A stretch of 64,000 bases of DNA from Alligator mississippiensis (GCF_030867095.1 NC_081837.1:16634501-16698500); one strand, 5' to 3'. Positions 35,046 to 48,004 are shown, counted from the first letter of the stretch. Notes: generated from the sequence alone by a model not told the origin. Numbers and translations are program-made.

Positions 35046-38000
35046 GCTATGGAGGATTCACCAGCTGCACCTTTGCACCACACAGTCATCTTCTGCTCTT
35101 GTGGCAGGTCTTGCGTTTCTTTTCAGCTTCCTGGCATAAGTCTTAATATTGCAGCCCTTCCCTGCTGAATGCTATGGAACTGTCCATCAGTGTAGTTCAT
35201 GTTTGGGCAGCAGCTCCTGAGCAGCATTTGATCTGCACGTTGTGCCCTATTCAGAAGAAGGCTTTTGGCTATGGGGAGCAAATTGAGTGCCCAGGGTAGG
35301 AAAGGGAGGGGAACAGAGGTATGTCTACCACTGAAGATGTGGGGGGGAAGGGTGCACAGAGATTCTGGTGCCCCCTCACAGTCAGTGCCTGGGGCTGATG
35401 CCCTGCTCATTAGTTACTCTACTGTGGGAAGCCATTTGGGCCCAAGACCTTCCTAGCCCACAGGCATGCAAATCAATCTATCTATTGTATTAAGTCAGTC
35501 TATGGGGCATATGCCAAAACTGCCTTCATGAAAAACACCCAACTTTCCCTACAAGAAGCCAAGATAAATATACATCACACCCAGCTAGGCTAGGTCCTGA
35601 TGCATTTTAACTCGTTACTGATGCTTAATGGGATTTGTCCAGCTTCATTAACACAAATAAATCAGTAGCACAAATTCCACCTTCAGACTGACCCAGAGCC
35701 ATAGGGTTACTGCATACAGCCAAAATCCAAATGGGGCTGTCATAGCACATCTAAGAACTGTGCAGGCTTGCCATCTAATGGTCAAACAGCAAATGTCACC
35801 AGAAGAAAGGAAAAAATAAGCATACTTCTATATGAGGAGACTGCCTACAGAGAGCAGACCTTTGGTAGAGATCTCCCGGTTACTCATGAAGCAGATATGC
35901 AATACTGGACACCCTCATACATGACATTAATCACAGCTTCAGCAGATAGGCTAAGAATCATGGATGGGACTGCTAGTGATAACTACCTGCAAGGGTCCCA
36001 GAAACATCCATACAAGTCCCCTGTCTTCAGTTGCTCAGAGTTTATCTACTAGGGCTAAAATGTTTCGTGTTGCAAAGTTTCAGTAAGAAGGTCTCATTCA
36101 TTAGGTAAAAAGATACTGCTCCCCACTGAAGAAAGAAGCCTCCTCTCTAGGTTGGTTTAGCACTTCAAGTGCTCTGGAGCAAAGGCCTAGCCTTTGGAAA
36201 GCAAACAGCATCTGCTCACTTCATTAAGAACTGAATCATAATGCCTTTGCACAAAGGGACCCAATTAAAATTGCCTGCATGCTTTTCTCCTATTAGAGGG
36301 GAAGAAGGTGAACCCCCTTTTCACACCTTCCTACTGTTTTTAAATTGGCAAAATGTGGGGAAAGAATGAAACAAAAATGGAAGAAACCTCACTTTTTGCA
36401 GCTGTCTGGCAAGAAGACTGCCAGCAGGTCACTTATTCTGCTGCCTTACAGACAAGCCAGTTCCAATCTCAGGCCAATTTATCCTTCACCAATACAAACT
36501 TGAAGCTAAAACCCAACCTTAAAACAGGGGACCACACAACACCCACCTCTCTCCAGACAGCCCTTCTCCTCCAGTTTTTAACACTCCTTGTGGCTCTATG
36601 CTTATTAGCTGGTCATCACTTCCAGCTGGCCCTCAGCCTCCCAGCCAGGCAGACTATTACCCACTGACAGCCTGCAGCTGAGCTCTGAGCACCCCATTAG
36701 ACAGATGCAAATAGCACTTTTCCCCAGTTTGTTCCTGTTACCCTAATTTTGCTTTTGGCCAACAGTAACGAAGTGGCAACAAGTACGGGCTGCTTCACTT
36801 CCTGACTATGTGTTTCTGACTGCTTTCAGCCTTTGCCAGTTGAGATGGTCAGCCAGCAGGAAAAGCAGCTGCTATTTGAAACCACTTTCTCTGGAGTGTG
36901 CCTTTTTTAATTGAATCTTTTATATAAGAAAACAGTTTTGACATTTTGGGAAACCAAACTGTTTCATTAAAAGCCATTTTTTTTTCTGAGTCTTCTCTTA
37001 ACAAAATCCTATTTGCCACTGAAAACCTCTTTCAGTCAGAAACCTCTTTGACTGACTCTGTTTATAATTATCCTCTGGAATAACTGAGTCACCCCAAACA
37101 GGGTTTCTCTGTCACAGGCATAGAGGTGCAGCTTGTTTTCCCTGTGACTCAGATGCCATATTTGTAATTCTCCCCTTCAGGGCAGAACGCCCAGAGCACG
37201 GCTAATCCCCCGCTTAAACAATGTGGCCACTCCTTGTCTTACTACATATACAACTGCATGTACAAGCTTTATTGAAATACCTGCACCTGCAAAACTGACT
37301 GAGGGTCCTTCCTACACCACAAAGGTTCACTTCCCCTGCACCTAGGATGCTCAGGCTCTGCTGCACTTCAAAGCACAGTACAAATCACTGCTAGTAATGA
37401 TGCTGTGGGCAGGCTGTCTCTGGGGATTGAGCTCAGGGGCTCGAGAACAAAAGCCTTGAGGTGGTAGCTGTCACAAAGCACTATGCACAAGTCATGGCTG
37501 CAGATGAACAGACAGCCCCACCAAACAAGCACGGAGAGCAACCCTGTAAAACTGAGATGATGAAATTGCCAACAGGAGCTGAATGACCACCTGGCCATTG
37601 TCCTAGATGCCAGTTCTCCCTTTGGGCTATTTGGGCAGTCCTTTGCCTGTTCTGTGCTATGTGTCCTTCCCATGCCACGTACATCTCTGGCTGCAACTCC
37701 ATCATGGCCATCACCCAAGCCAGAGAAACAGTGACTGTGAAGAGAGGCCTTGTTACACCTTATGCTGTGAACCGCACAATGTTGATTGGCTTAGTGCTAA
37801 CTTGGCATTTGGAGCAGTCACACCTTAAGGCTAAAAACCTTCTCTGATCATCTCCAACCTGCACAGTTGTGACTTACCACTAGCAGCTTCGTGAGCAGGG
37901 CTGGTGAGCCAGGACAGGCATCTAACCCTGCTCTATGGGCAGGGGTGTGAGACTGGCGGGGAGGGAGTGGGAACGTGTAATGGTCAACAGTCACGTGCCT

Positions 38001-40350
38001 CCCCTGGAGCCTGGCGGATGCAGCATGCTGGTGGCTCACCATGATGACACAACTCCTCTTTCCCTCCTCCTCCTTTTCCTCCCTGGGCCCTACCAGGGCT
38101 ACTAAATGCTCCCACTAGCCATGGCATTGTGCTACAGAAGTAAACCAGCAGACTGGCACAGTGCAATGCTCCTGGCCCAGCCAGCAATGGAGCCGTCACC
38201 ACCTCACTGGGATGGGCAGCAGAACCAGCACCAGAGCTCCCCTGCATAGTGTCCTCCACATCCTCGGTGCTGCTCCATGCAGCTTTCCTCTTTCTCATGC
38301 ACTGGGCCATGCTCTGCCCACCCTGCAGCAGCATCCTGGTACCCAGCTCTGGCTTTCCATGCCTCCCCCATCCTCAATCCCCACTCTCCCTGACCTGCCT
38401 CAAGCTGCCGCCATCTTCAGCTGCACGCAGAAACACCATGTGGGGGGTGGGCCACTGCATGCTGGGATACTGGAGGACTTCAGCTTGGGTGGCACAGCTG
38501 TGGGGAGTGGCCACACCTCAGTGGAACAGGAGCTGGGCAGTGCGGATCAGAGATAAACATGCCCTGGAGTGACGTAACTTTGAGTCAACTAATGAGTGCT
38601 TTAAACCATTTAGAGGTGATAATGTGCAGCCAGACAAGGGGTTTAAGGCTCCAGAAGCTGCCTAAAATTACCCTGTAACAAGGCCCTGGTGCACCACACC
38701 ACCCAGGGAGACAGACAGACAAACCATATTGGATCACAGAAGGTGTAGTTCAGCCAGGGATGTTGGCCTACATAGAGGATTAGGGGCTCTAGGACTCCAA
38801 CCTGCACATCCCAAGAGGCAGAGTGCCACAGGGCAATGTCCAGGTCTGACAGAGGAACTTAGCTTCATGCAAGTCAGTTTTAATGGGTATTTTGAAAATA
38901 AAAAAGCAAATGGCAAATAGATACATGGCATGTTGTTGCTGACGCACAGATGTGGGGAAGCACAGGGTTGCTGTTTGCTGGGGCATTGCCTGGGAACACT
39001 GTCCTACATGTCAGGATAGGATTGCCAAGGCACCAGATACCACTGCAGTTCCAGGGAAGCAGGCATCCAAATTCATCAGGCTTGTTTGAGAACCCCAGTC
39101 CTTTCTCCAGGGGGCCTTGCAACTGCTGCTGACATCCAGCTCATACAAATCTAGCCCAGCTCTTACTCCTAGAAGATGTACACCCAGAGAAGTCTCATGC
39201 CTTTAATACCAGTGCTCCATTGGGTTGCTTAATGCCTGTCATGAATGACACCCAACTCTTGCCTGGAGCTTTACCAAGAAAGCCTTATCTCAGAGCAGAG
39301 CTCCCGTTGCTGCTGGATCACAACAGATTCATCAAACCGGATAGCACAACATGTCTCTTAGCAGATATCAGAGCAGCTGCAGAACATGCCCCCTGCTGTG
39401 GTTTCCTGGGCTCAGATGGGACTAAGGTAGGCAAGGGACTGGGATGGCTCTTTAGCTGGCATACATGAAGCATGGGGGCCCTGAGCAAATGATCTCCCTT
39501 GCCCACGGTGTCTTGCTGATCTAACCAGCAAAGCCCCCAGATGTTATCGTGCCTAGTGCTCAAGTACATGCTTAGAATTAGCCTTGTGCTTAGGCTACTG
39601 GGGCAGTGCAGAAAGGGATTATATAGGGCGGTGTACAAGGAGGGCATCAGGCCACCCACCAGTGACTTCTCTGGTCATGCAAGGGATGGAGTTGTGGGGT
39701 CTGGAAGAAGTTGACATCCAAGGGGGCCAGGCTGGGGCCTGCTACTTCTGCAGGAAAGTCAGGCTGTATGTCTGTCTGAGTGGGTGGCTGCAGAGAGCCT
39801 TGAGCCCAGCATCTCCACCTCAGCCATATCCATGGAAGGCCTGGATGATTGCAAGGGAACACCATCATCCCATCCTGTTAAGAGTAGAGTATGCATCCTG
39901 TACCCCAGAAATGCCAACTTCCAAGGGCTGGTCCCAGCCCCAGGCTGGATGTAGACTTCTACCCCTAGCCATGGCATTCAGGGGGTGTTGGAGCTAAGGG
40001 CTGGGTGTGTCCTGTCACAGGGTTTGGGCCTGGCTCTGGTCATGTTAGAGTTAGAGGTATGAGACTTCTCTCTCCTAAGTCATGGCTGAGTGTAGCTGGG
40101 GGAGGAAGCAGGGCAGGAGGGAGAGCCTGGCAGGAGCACGGGAGGGGTGTTAACTAAAGCCATCATCCATGGAGCATGCAGTAAATGCATCAGAGGGACA
40201 GGAGCAATCGTCAGAGAAGGTGTCCCAAAAGCAAGAGCCCCCCGCTTCCCCAACCCCAACAGCCTCCGAGAGCAGAGCGGCAGGGGGTGCTGCTGTTTCA
40301 CAGGTGCTGTCCAGGAGCTGAGAGGTTCTGCTGCGTGGTGGTGGCGGGGC
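35046..40350. other. Downstream of the UPK3BL-like gene; no gene recognised
   Basis: About 5.3 kb without recognisable exons. The stretch just left of 40351 should include the 3' untranslated region of the minus-strand gene. I found no decisive polyadenylation signal: ATTAAA matches on the minus strand at 39202-39207 and 38878-38883 are only candidates. Confidence 0.45.
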
Positions 40351-40456
40351 TCAGGGCCTGTTCTCAGGCTGGCTGTATACATGATGAGTATTATAGCGTG
40401 TCACTGCCACGGGGGCCTCCTTGCTGGATATCTCGCTGCTTCCGCAAATATCTGTA
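40351..40456 (-). CDS. UPK3BL1: UPK3BL-like exon 6 (cytoplasmic tail, stop)
   Basis: Acceptor CCTTTCACAG|TA; 106 nt ending at TGA 40353-40351. It codes TDICGSSEISSKEAPVAV then TRYNTHHVYSQPENRP. The R-Y-N-T-H-H motif recurs as R-Y-D-T-H-H in the neighbouring gene, which supports the frame. Confidence 0.75.
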
Positions 40457-43400
40457 CTGTGAAAGGAAGGCGAGGGAACAGGTTGGTGCAGAGCAAGGGT
40501 TCAGCAAGGGGAGCAGTGTGTGGCTATCCTGACCTGTGGGTCAGGCACCGCACTGTCTGTACTCACTGCTGAGAGCTGCCTCTGAGCGATACCTACATGT
40601 GTCAGCTTCACCCCCCCTCTCCGGCTACCGCCAGACTCTTCTGGGCTGAGCTCCCTCTGCTGAGCCGAAGAGGCGGGTGTCAGGCTAAATCAGAGAGAAA
40701 GGGTTTGGTGATTTCCTATAGGCCAGTGGGGCTTCCTTGGGGGCTGATAACCACAGACCCTATGATCTGTCCACTGGCTGCTCCCACTGGTGAGAATTTA
40801 GTTGAGACCAGGATCTACCAGACCAGCTTTAGCTTTAGTTCAGATCCAAATGTCCACAGCCCCTGCAGTGTGGACATGACCAGGCTATCTTTAAACTACC
40901 CAGTTTGGCTCCTGTTCAGCTCCTGGGGATGGTTTCCAGCCTCTACTCAGCTGCATGTTACTGGATTCGGTAGCAAGCTGGGTAGTTTAAAACTAACAGC
41001 AGTCTCTCCAGACACAGGCAGTCTGTAGAGAGGGTGCAGAGCTATCTTCAGTGATTAGATGCATACTAGGGGCAGATGAGTGGGGACTCACCATACGTAG
41101 ATCAGCGTGGCAATGAAGCAGACCAGCAGGATGGCCAAGAGGATGGACAAAATGGTTGTGATCACAATCATGCTGGCGCTGCGCCTCCTGGGCTGGGGGT
41201 CGATGGTGTTGGACTGTTGTGCTGGAGCAAGGAGCAGGGGGACAAGAAATGATGTCATACAAAGAACTAGCAGGGACCCGCACACAGCAAAAAAGAGAGC
41301 TAGGCCGTGATTCAGCAAAGCACCTGCTTGCCTGCAAGCCCATGAATAACCCCATTGCCCTCAATGGGACTAAAGGTCTTCAAGAGGACAAGTCATGTAC
41401 TGGGTGGGAGTGGTCTAGCCAGCAAGACACTGGCCTGGGCCTCAGCAGACCAGGGGTTATTCCTGGCTAACCAGGAATATTCCTTCCCCAGCCCTATCAG
41501 TTTCCCATGCAGTACAGGCACTGCAATTGCTGGCTCAGGGGCAAAGGAAAAAACGCAGCCATGTTACTTTCAGTTTTCTACTGCACCTCACAGTCCATGA
41601 CACCCCTGGGAGGTAGAGCAGGGCTGTTACCTTGCTTTTACAGAATGGGAAACTGAGGCACACAGAGAATAAGGGACTTGCTCAAGGATGCATGAAGAGG
41701 CTGTGGCAGCTGCAGGAATGAAGCCAGGCCTCTGGTAACTAAACCGCATGGCCTTGAGGTTTGTGATGGATGGCAGACAGCGAGCAGTGCACAAGCAGTT
41801 ACCTGTCTTCAGCATGATGTCATCTAGCCACTCTGTCTCAGCCTTGGGCTGAGAATTATCCATTGCAAGAAACTTCACACTGGGAAGAGAGGAAAGCAGC
41901 TCAGAAGTAGCTGGGGCCACTGGCTAGCACCTGTTGGATTATAGGTAACAGTGGGTGGGGGAGGGAACCTCATGGACTCATGGACCCTGCCAGACTGCAA
42001 TGCCACGTCCCATTATTCTCAAACACTCAGAACTCATGAGACCAGGAAAACAAAGCCCAGGCCAGACTTCAGCACCTGCAGACTGGTGTTGCTCTAGGAA
42101 GTCAGTGGGGCCATGGCAGTTTGCACGTACTGGGGATCTGTTGTCATGCTCTATCCCTGGGGCTGACAAGGAGAGGACTGTTCTGGGGGTGTGATGAGCC
42201 TCAGAGGTAAATCAATAGGAAGAACCTCCAGACGAATGAAGTTCGTGAGCTCCAGCCCCCCCATCAGCCCTCACAATACGGAGGAGTGATGCATCATTTC
42301 TCTGCACTCAGTGGACTCCACCATGTAGCAAAAAGGTCAGGAGTCCTGACAGCCCCTAGGGATGGTATGAATCAGGCACACCAGCTCCTGCAAGCTGCAC
42401 AGTGATGACTGGCATCACATACCTTTGACTCCTTTGCCTGACTGACCAGGTGCCATTTACAGCTGGGGCAGTCTTTTGGCACATGTCTGGAGTAAGACTT
42501 ATTCATGCTTCTAGAGCCATAGCAAGATGCCTTCACAGCTCTGCCACCATCTCCCTCCCATGAGTCTAAAGTGTTTCCTTAGGGCATACACTGCCTACCA
42601 GATGTTATGGCATGAGCACTCCAGTCCAGCCATCATCTCTTACCTGTAGGGTCCTGGGACTGGTAGTGGACCATTACAATTGGGCCTGGATCTGTCCGTC
42701 ATACAGCTGGTCTCGCTCCCCACACGCAGCACAGTGATGTCCGTGGAGTCTGGCAGGCAGGGGTAGTTGAGCCGGGCAGTGTTCAGGGTCATATACGAAC
42801 TGTTCAGGGGGAAATCCTGATAGGCTGGCAAGCTCTTGGGGGGTACTGGGTTGACAAATTTTGATTTCTCTGCCAGGACAACAGTGAAAAGCAGGTGAGA
42901 ATCCAGGCTGGATATGGCAGCAGACTGATTCTAGTGAGTCTGCTCCTGATTTACACTGGGTGAGGAGGGAATCAACAGTGGAGTCCCACCAAATTATGGA
43001 ACCAGTACACACTAGAGGCTGCCCTTTTCCTGTTGTAACTTGCCTACCTCTTTGAGTCTTTGCATTAAGCATTTCTGGGTGGGATAAATGCCCTACCCCA
43101 TGGAGGTAACAGAATGGCTTCCTCTCCCCTCCTCTGTCTTCTCCCAGAACCACTGTCCATACTATGGCCCACTCCCTCTCCAAGTCTTAGAGGTGCAAAC
43201 ATCACCAGTGCTGGCTTGGATCCTTTCTGACTGATCTGAGTCCTGCCAGGGCCTTTATACGTCTACTCCTCCAGATACTCACCGTGTTAGGTACATACAA
43301 ATGCATCACCATGCACCTAATATGTGGCTAAGAGTTTCGTTCCTGGGATGCACCTGACCTGCAAAACCCTCTGTATGGAAATGCCCTGCTCTGAGAAAGC

Positions 43401-46095
43401 CATATATTCCCCAGTAAGAACTGTTTCTTTTGTCCCATTCCTCTGTACAGCTCACTGTCACGGGGCATTATTGAGGCAAATTGCTCAAAAAAGGATCCTT
43501 AGAAAAGGGATGAGATGTCTCCATGAATAGGAATGGCTCCAGCTATGGCTCTCAGGATGGCACATGGAAAGAAAGCTCCCAAGCCTCTCCCAAGCTCACA
43601 CTCTTGTACCACAAGTTTCCTGCTTTGAAGCCAAGGGCCCTATCCCCAGTCCAACATGATACTGGGCTGGATGGACTTTGGGGTTTCCTGGTGATGGCCA
43701 GAAGCTAGGAGCTCCCCTCTGCTAGCTCATCCCAAGCTTTTACCCCATAGGGAAAGCAAGCACGGAGCAGTCTAGCTCAGCACTTCCCTGTCATTCTGAA
43801 GAGCACTCAGGCAGATAGGGTGTAAGTCCCAGAGCCTACAAGCTGCTGTGCTTCCATTAGCTTCTAGCCCCAACCCCTTTGCATTGGAGTGAGGCACCTT
43901 GAGGGCACTGGTTGATTTGTCTGCAGTGTCCAGATTCATGGTGCCCACCCCCATAAGTTGCTGTGGGGGCTTTCAAGCCAGCACATGCCCCACTCTGCAG
44001 CCTGCATCCAATGACAGCTTCATCACCTACAAATGGAGAGCTAAAAGCAAGGGGGAGCAGATCTCAAGCCAACCAAAGCTTGGGGACACCATACACTGAA
44101 AAGAAAACAGCTGTCTGCCGACTCCCAGCCAACCAGCACTGCAGCTGATCTGTGCAGTGGGGTCTCCCTGGACCTATGTGACCACTGCAAGGCACCTGAG
44201 TCCGTATCACTAGAGCAGGCAGTCACTGCACAGAGTGGGCAACGTGGAGGCAGCTGAGGACATGACATTGCAAATGAACCACACATACCACTAGTGAGGA
44301 CAACCACCAGCCAGATCTCATCGGTGGTGTTGGTGTACGTATCAAAGATACAGCGAGGCTGATTGAGGGCAAAGGTGGAGGTGGTGATCCTTCCTCTCAG
44401 TTCTGGACCAGCAAGGGAAGGCTTCTCAGTGACTGGAGAAAAGCAATGAAATGCACAATGACTAGGAGCAGGACATAAGCAGACACCTCCTAATGCCTGA
44501 GCGTGGCAGATAGTGGGGACAGATACACAGTGCAAAATAGATTCCCAGTCTGGAGCTCTATCCACTAAACCACTCTTGAGACAAGTAAGAACAGAATGGG
44601 GTTGAATATCTCTTTCTGGGGCCAGTGCCTTTCTCCATAGAGACCATAAGAAGGACTGTCCACAACACCCTTTTGTTCATGTAAGCCTTGTCCCCACCAG
44701 GCTAACAAAGCCAGCTTAGGCATTCCCGTCTCTTCTCAGGGCATCAATCAATTCTGTACCTGTAGGGCAGGGCAGCATGACAGCAAAGTGCCACACCTGC
44801 CTCTGTGCTGCTCTAGAGAACTACACAACCCCCAAGTCCCACACTTGGCTCTCAGAGAGAGTTCAAGGCCTGTTACAGGACAGTTTGACCTAAAATAGCT
44901 ACTCATCCTTCAGCTCCACCTGGTACCTGGACCTGGCCCTTTGCATGGTCATTCCCACCTCTGCCACAGCATTGCCCAGCCACCTTGCTGATCTGAGAAT
45001 ACCCCTGTCCACCCCCAGAGCAATGGGTACAGAGCTGGAGTCTTTACATCATTCAAAGCTCTGTGACCTTGATTGCTCAGACTTTTTGGAGAGCTGTCTC
45101 CCTGTAGGGAAGGGGTGTGAATGCTGTAACTGTCTCAGAGAAGATCCTTCTGCCACCCATCTGAATGCCCTCTAGAAGATTTTCCAAGAGATCTCAAGAA
45201 AGTCTGGAGATGAGGAGCCCCTCACCCCACACCTTTGTCTCTCTTGATTACTGGGGCAGGGAGCCAGTGCTTTTGTGCTCAGGAGGCACTCGTGTACAAT
45301 ACTGGGCCCAAGTATGTGCCCAGCCAGGCAGAGAGATCCAGCAGCTCAACTGGGCCAAGACCCCCAGAGCTACTTGGGCAAGTCACTTCCACTCTCTCTG
45401 TTTTCCCATCTGTAAAATGGGGTAATTCCTTGCCCCCTGGGCATAGTGAAGCAATGCGTTACCGGGATTTGCATGACTGAGAAGCACTGGTGCTCTGCAA
45501 AGAGGAATTCTCACTGCCCTGAGGTCAGTTCTGGCAAGGGAACCCCTGTCCTGCCTCCTCTTATGTAGCAAAGCATTGAGTTTTCAGCTCCAGAGCCCCA
45601 TGATCTCTTGGGCAGGAGGGGCCAGGCTGGGACAGCTCTGTTCACACTGAGGGATATTGTATCCTACAAAGATCCCCATCCAACCTCAGTATGAAGGCCC
45701 AGGGTGGGGTAAAAGGGAGGACCCTATGCTGGGGCCTGAGATGTGCTGGATCCTCCTCAGTGTTGTCACTGCTCTGTGATCTGTGCTGCGCAGGCTACAG
45801 CTGGGATCAGAACCGCTCCAGTGAGCTTAGCAAGTAAAGCCTGAGCCAAGCGGCAGCTCCATCCTGATCACTTACTCAGTCAACGAACTGCCTGGTTTCC
45901 ATAGGGGAGTAACTCAGCACCCTGCTGAGTGCCACCGTGCGGTCTGCTCTCTCAGCCCCAGCCCCAGGAGTCGGGACTCCTTCCCATCAGCCCTTTCCCT
46001 GCCCACACCATGAAGCTACAGCCCAAGGACTCACTTTTTTGGGTTGTGTAGATGTCTGTCAGCAGCAACAGCAGCAGAACCCGAAATGCCGTCAT
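40351..46095 (-). CDS. UPK3BL1: Uroplakin-3b-like membrane protein (complete, six exons)
   Basis: Six exons (46095-46035, 44432-44289, 42869-42644, 41879-41803, 41221-41092, 40456-40351) join to 744 nt, a 247-residue type I membrane protein. All introns are GT-AG and phases agree. Residues 1 to about 20 are a Leu-rich signal peptide. The luminal part has IWLVVVLTS at 60-68, VLRVGS at 115-120, CNGPLPVPGPY at 133-143 and VKFLAMD at 145-151. It has four cysteines (48, 106, 124, 133) and Asn-glycosylation sites at N55 and N91. An Arg-rich patch (181-183) precedes one membrane helix (about 187-212), and the tail ends with RYNTHHVY. Uroplakin-3 proteins pair with tetraspanin uroplakin 1b in apical urothelial plaques; the UPK3BL member is little studied. 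Assignment to UPK3BL rather than UPK3B rests on the neighbour's stronger UPK3B match and on the ILSILLAILL helix. No broken site is visible. Confidence 0.8.
41092..41221 (-). CDS. UPK3BL1: UPK3BL-like exon 5 (transmembrane)
   Basis: Acceptor TGCTCCAG|CA and donor GTATG|GTGAGT, 130 nt. It codes the linker NTIDPQPRRRSAS and the membrane helix MIVITTILSILLAILL followed by VCFIATLIYV. The exon has the same length as its counterpart in the neighbouring gene. Confidence 0.9.
41620..41735 (-). repeat. MIR-type SINE remnant (in UPK3BL intron 4)
   Basis: GCTTTTACAGAATGGGAAAC, TGAGGCACACAGAGAATAAG and GGACTTGCTCAAGGATGCAT are the reverse complement of a MIR core. It lies in the intron between exons 4 and 5. 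Confidence 0.65.
41803..41879 (-). CDS. UPK3BL1: UPK3BL-like exon 4
   Basis: Acceptor CTTCCCAG|T and donor AGACAG|GTAACT, 77 nt. It codes VKFLAMDNSQPKAETEW and LDDIMLK. The codon split across the exon 3/4 junction gives Ser where the neighbouring gene has Arg. Confidence 0.85.
42644..42869 (-). CDS. UPK3BL1: UPK3BL-like exon 3
   Basis: Acceptor CCTGGCAG|AG and donor TACAG|GTAAGA, 226 nt, phase 1 to phase 2. It carries three of the four luminal cysteines, the SSYMTL and VLRVGS motifs and the CNGPLPVPGPY end. Confidence 0.85.
44289..44432 (-). CDS. UPK3BL1: UPK3BL-like exon 2
   Basis: Acceptor TTTTCTCCAG|TC and donor AGTG|GTATGT, 144 nt, phase 1 to phase 1. It codes the first luminal segment, with RGRITTSTFALNQPRCIFD and IWLVVVLTS, closely parallel to exon 2 of the neighbouring UPK3B-like gene. 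Confidence 0.85.
45370..45470 (+). repeat. MIR-type SINE remnant (in UPK3BL intron 1)
   Basis: TTGGGCAAGTCACTTCCACT and CCCATCTGTAAAATGGGGTA are diagnostic of a MIR core. Confidence 0.7.
46035..46095 (-). CDS. UPK3BL1: UPK3BL-like exon 1 (signal peptide)
   Basis: Starts at ATG 46095-46093 in a fair context (GCCACGATGA) and codes MTAFRVLLLLLLTDIY…, a short signal peptide. The donor is CAAAAAA|GTGAGT, phase 1. I chose this ATG because the hydrophobic stretch follows at once and the phase fits exon 2. Confidence 0.75.
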
Positions 46096-47559
46096 CGTGG
46101 CTCGGGCTGGTCCAGCAGCTGCTCTCTGCCTTGTTCCCCCTGAACTACTGTGGAGGGGATGGCTTGGGCTCAGTGTTCTGGTCCCTCTGGTCCTGCCTGC
46201 GCCCTCCCAGAGACTGACATTCCTCGCCTCTTCTCTCCTCCCCAGGCTGACAGCAAACAGGTCTGGCAAGTTTCTTGGGGAGCAGTTGATATGCACTAGT
46301 GCACAGCAGTCTTGGGAGTGCCAGGGTGGGGTGCTCTTGAGGACAAGCCTCTTGCCTCAGTGGAGAGAATTGTCCTGCAACTCCCCGCCTGGGCCAGCTA
46401 GCCTGAGGGCACTCATCATCACGGAGGGCAGAGGTGTGACCTGGATGTCCCACTCTTGTCCCAAAAAGGTGCATGCCCGGACCATTCAGCGTACTCAAAG
46501 CTGTCCTTGGTAACTGCCATGTGCAACACTGCCCTTTCCTCTTCCTTCCAGTTATACAGATCCAGCCTCCACACCATCCTTCCACGCAGCCTCCCTTGCA
46601 ATGATGCCAGGGTCTTCTCTGCAGCCCACCAGTTCACTCCCTCCCTGCCTGGCTTCATGTCTTACCTGCAAGCACTGAGAGGTCTAGAAATGAACCTTCC
46701 AGTCTTCAGGGTTTCACGGCTGGGTTTTATCTTGGCTCTGTCCCATTGCAGCAGAGACTGACTAAGCCTTGATTTTTCACAGATGCAAAGCAAACAGACA
46801 CCTCTGATTCACAGGTAACTAAGCGCAGCTGATGTCCTGAGACAAGGGGATTGGTGAGGAGAGAGCTCATGCAATGAGACATGGCACAGCTAGAGGCCTG
46901 GTCCTGTTCCATTCATTTCACAGTGGGAAATGGAGCACAAGATGGTAAAACAGCTCATGTTGTTATAGCGCTCACTCAGAACATCATGCCTGGCTAGAAC
47001 CAGTCCTGGACGTGAAGCTTGGGAACCATTTAGCTAGTGCTAGGAAGGAGAAAGATTCCCCAAAAGGCAGGTTGTTTCTGAGGTACTGCATTTCTAACCT
47101 GGCCAAAGTAGGTTGATGCTGGAAGTCTTGTGATACAGCACGATCTTGTGTGGTTTTGGAGCAGCCTGCTCTGGATATGCAGGTCAGGACCTTGGAGACA
47201 TGCTTCTCCATAATGCCTGGAGAGATGCAGGAGTTTCCTGAATTACTGAGGCAAAAGAATACCAACATGGATGATCCCTGAGATGCTGAGGGTTCAATCC
47301 TGTGAACATATGCTCTGTTCGGGGGCTAAGGTGCCAAGTGCCCCATAGGCTAGGCTGGACACTTTCAACTTCCATGACTTGACATGGCTTTTAGTGAAAT
47401 TCATGGTCCAGTCACAAATTCACAGTCCTATCTTGCATCCACTGAAGTCATCAGGAGTTTTATTTGTCATCTTGGTAGAAAACTGCCTGCCCACAAAAGA
47501 CTTCTTTACTTTTCATTCTATCCAGGAAGAGCACACAGCAACTGCTGAAACTTTCTTAG
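46096..47559. other. Upstream of the UPK3BL-like gene; no gene recognised
   Basis: It should contain the minus-strand promoter and 5' leader of the UPK3BL-like gene. I see no clear TATA box or CpG island next to the start codon. Nothing else is recognised. Confidence 0.4.
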
Positions 47560-47672
47560 CCTGACGAAGGGTTTTTGAACCCAAAAGCTTGCTTAATAAC
47601 TATTCTCCAACTATTTGGGTTGGTCTAATAAAAGATATCAAATTCACCCAAGGAACCTTGTCTGCCTATGCC
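47560..47672 (+). repeat. Interspersed repeat with hammerhead-like core (copy 1)
   Basis: The segment shares CCAACTATTT, TCTAATAAAAGATA, ATTCACCCAA and GAACCTTGTCTGCCTA with the copy at 48791-48887. Its 5' part reads CTGACGA, then a 5-bp stem (GGGTT at 69-73 pairing with AACCC at 78-82 of the 47.5-kb block), then AAAAGCTTGC. That order (CUGANGA, stem, GAAA-like) is the conserved core of a hammerhead ribozyme. The repeat family is common in reptile genomes as I recall it; I cannot name it with certainty. Confidence 0.5.
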
Positions 47673-48004
47673 CACAAAAGGGGCATTCAGAAGGAAAGGA
47701 GCCTGGGCCTGCCCCGTCCCACCCACTGGAAGTCTCTGACGAAGATGGGATGAAAACAAACACCGCTAGAAAAAATGCCAAGGTCAAGTGCAGGTGATGA
47801 AGAAAAATGTAACAAGCCTGAACATGGGTTCAGTTGAGTCAGGGCTGCCAGTGAAGAGCCAGCTGCTAGCAAGGATAGCAAGGCTGGTTGTGAGGAGCGA
47901 GTGTGCTCGTCTCTGGAGAGCTTTCCAGTTCGAGAAGTAGCTCAGCGGAGATTTTCCTCCCAAACTTCGATCAGCAGTTCAAAAACTGTGGTGCAGTTTT
48001 AGAA

